A stretch of 64,000 nt of DNA from Colias croceus (taxonomy: Eukaryota; Arthropoda; Insecta; Lepidoptera; Pieridae). The position numbers and the translations under genes were made by a program. Positions 61,801 to 64,000 of the stretch are shown here, one piece after another. The stretch's first letter is position 1. Every line of letters begins with the position of its first letter. The stretch spans positions 10,912,001 through 10,976,000 of the forward strand of contig NC_059568.1 in the NCBI RefSeq assembly GCF_905220415.1, written 5' to 3'. The notes below the pieces were generated by a model. The model made no database searches. It was given only the letters and a program-made list of their open reading frames with translations, and was not told where the DNA came from.

Positions 61801-61938
61801 GTTCGTCAGTCAATTTAATAGAAAAAGATATATACAATACCTCACATTAATTTTGGTTAAATGTTTTGAATTAATAACAAAATAGACTGTTGAACTATAA
61901 GTACAAAATAAATGTAATAAACGAGTTGACTGACGAAC
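61801..61938. repeat. 138-bp segment with 13-bp perfect inverted ends
   Basis: GTTCGTCAGTCAA (61801-61813) and TTGACTGACGAAC (61926-61938) are exact reverse complements around an AT-rich interior. Possible small MITE; target duplication not evident. Confidence 0.5.
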
Positions 61939-64000
61939 CATTTGGTAAAATTTATTACATTATTATACAGTGTTTACATTTAATTAAATATGGATGCAAA
62001 AATAAACTTAAGATCTATACTATTAGGAACTATTTGTGTAACATATTTTCAATATAGCAATAACGTAATAGTAAAACATTTAAGAGTATGAAACTTAACT
62101 ACCTCAAGTAACGAGTAATAGGGTTAGAATGTGTTGTGAGGGCGCGGACCTCGGGCTCGAGGCTGTCGCCGAACTAACCGAATACCTCGTCTTGCCTTCC
62201 ACATTTTATTTAAAGATAATTATATATTATGTCCTTTATTTACACTGACATGCCTGGAGTTGCGCGGTCCGACGCCCGTCTTCTAATATATTTTAGCGGA
62301 CATTTGTCTCCTCACACTGTTTAAAGCACACACTAGTAGTATTTAGATATTAACTAATGTAAATACAAAATCTACGATAAATTTTGTTATTTATCATATT
62401 CAATTATATTCATCGATAGACTTATTTTTAATAAGTTTTACGTAATACAAGTTAATATTAATTATAAGATTTGAGACACTGTAACCAGTGATTTTGTTTG
62501 TGTATGATATTATGTTAATTTAATTATTGTCAGTTACCATACGATTTCTGTTACATTCAGTTGAGTAAAATCGGAACAGTTTAAATATGATAAGATGTTG
62601 TTTTTTTTACAAGATTGTTCCCTTTTCAGTGAAACTTTATGGCAGACAACATTGGCTTGCATAAGTTGAATTTTTATTATTTGTTTATTATAAGCTTAGT
62701 GCGAAATCACAACGTTGCTAACTTCACTCAAGTGATTTTCTTGCTTTAACAGGTATCACTTGGTATTGTGTGTGTTTTTGACATCTAAACTAAACCTCGG
62801 AAATCACATGGGTAAAGCTAGACTTAGAATAAGGTTTCTCATAGATTACTTATACATAGGTTTAGGTGACAGGTCTGTACATCGCTCAAGCGAACGATTT
62901 TTCCATATAATATGCTTTGCGTTGATATGTTTGTGGAGAAAATTAACAAAGGGTGCGTGATACATTTGTAAGATTAGCGTTATAATCTCTAACATTACAA
63001 ATGTTCCTAGATTAGTTCTCTCATAAAGCAAAGGGAGAATTAGTCTAGCAGCGCTCACTTTGTTACAAACGAAAAAAAAATAATATGCCGTTTTAATGTA
63101 TTTTATTAATATATGCAATATGTGTGTTTTATTTTTTTTATATTTTTACACAAACATGTCAATTGATATGTGAACTGCTCAGCGATTTTTAATATTTTGT
63201 GTTTTATGTTACCAGTGACTAAAATGCCAGATTTGAAATTCCTATGTCATTCCTTTCTACCATTTTAAAAGTCTTGGCATTTTATGTCCTTATTGATGTT
63301 TATTGGCAAAAATGGTATCCGGTGTCAGATCTGTCATTCAATATAAATTTAATGTGAAAAAATAATTGTTGTTTTTTTTACCCCCTGCCTGCCTTTGCGA
63401 ATATATTTGTATTGCATTTCATTGTATCATGTACCTATTTAATAACCCTGTTTCACCTATCCTTAATAATATCTTATATATTTGATTAAATCAATATAAC
63501 ATATAGGTTGATTTTTGAGGCTTTTTATCAATGAATATTAATTAAATACAGAATTGTTTCTACACGAATCAAGAGAATGAATGACACGATGTTTCAAGTA
63601 ATAATTGTCGATAGGCAATTTTATTAATTCTGGGCTTGCTCATTGTATGTACAATTTTATATCTATATTATCAAAAAATAGGTACAGTAATCCAAAAGTA
63701 ATAATGCGCATAGAAATCTTCGTCACTGTTCGGCAACTGTCATATTCTCGGAGCGTCCGAAGATGATATCTATATAGAGCGGTTAAATGCATTTTCTTCA
63801 TGCATAATTAAGTCAAATTATATGTTTTGTGCTAAAAGAGATTAATATGTATTTGTAGGTAAGTAAGGATTTTGTTTCGATAATTCCTTGTAAGTAAATA
63901 GCGAGTATAACCCCACGATTGCGAATATATTATCTTTGTTGGATTGATTTACTTGGAAAATTTTATAGTACTTTTAAAGTGTCTTACTGAAGCTGGTGTA

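Larger units (their letters stand above)
59769..64000. other. zelda 3'UTR and downstream, AT-rich
   Basis: AATAAA at 59846-59851 is the first good polyadenylation signal, 78 bases after the stop; later ones may give longer transcripts. TGTAAATA at 60358-60365 fits a Pumilio recognition word and would matter only if the longer UTR is used. A GC-rich patch lies at 62130-62200 and an inverted repeat at 61801-61938. No further gene is recognised up to the window end. Confidence 0.45.

Noticed and set aside
1..64000. CRISPR arrays, operons, prophage or integrative elements
   Set aside because: The sequence is an insect nuclear genome. The only regular arrays are the hexamer satellite and simple repeats, none with spacer structure.

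Overview
This is an AT-rich stretch of an insect nuclear genome, almost certainly a moth or butterfly. The evidence is: genes split by short GT..AG introns, several repeat types that I recognise from Lepidoptera (retroelement tails ending in short CAGA runs next to a TATAATATTAGTATGGA-type end, and AACCGACTTC-bounded elements), the frequent GTAGGTA/TAGGTACC words, and protein sequences close to those of other insects. There are no prokaryotic features.

Four genes are supported, all on the + strand. (1) 24433-25896: a four-exon neuronal calcium sensor (NCS) of 186 residues, resembling Drosophila CG7646. (2) 30260-31941: a four-exon neurocalcin of 190 residues, nearly identical to fly Nca. These two form a tandem pair of EF-hand switch proteins. 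(3) 39055-45908: a three-exon gene for a 65-residue protein that I do not recognise. It was found only by joining phase-compatible exons of 112, 34 and 52 nt, and two AATAAA signals lie within about 60 nt of its stop. (4) 56610-59768: a 1052-codon intronless zinc-finger gene that I identify as Zelda (vielfaltig), the pioneer factor of zygotic genome activation.

Layout. 1-24 kb holds no firm gene but many repeats: a 566-bp element with 175-bp terminal inverted repeats (1890-2455); a compound block at 7785-10746 in which two copies of one repeat flank a 0.94-kb hexanucleotide satellite and end in a perfect 173-bp inverted repeat; a retrotransposon C-terminal fragment at 14 kb; and retroelement and GC-rich fragments at 15.9 and 17.4 kb. 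24.4-32 kb is the NCS pair. 32-39 kb is AT-rich, probably partly neurocalcin 3'UTR. 39-46 kb is the small-protein gene, whose introns contain a second copy of the 175-bp-TIR element, a retroelement tail and a CpG-rich patch. 46.6-47.2 kb is a PIF/Harbinger element with a broken transposase piece. 50-55 kb has two copies of another dispersed repeat and a 2.1-kb element with perfect 32-bp inverted ends. 55.7-59.8 kb is the GC-rich leader and coding region of zelda, followed by AT-rich downstream sequence to the end.

The NCS proteins act in Ca2+ signalling at neuronal membranes. Zelda acts on chromatin in the early embryo. No functional link between these neighbours is evident, so this is an ordinary chromosomal neighbourhood. 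The two items most worth following up are the unrecognised 65-residue protein gene and the satellite/inverted-repeat complex at 7.8-10.7 kb.
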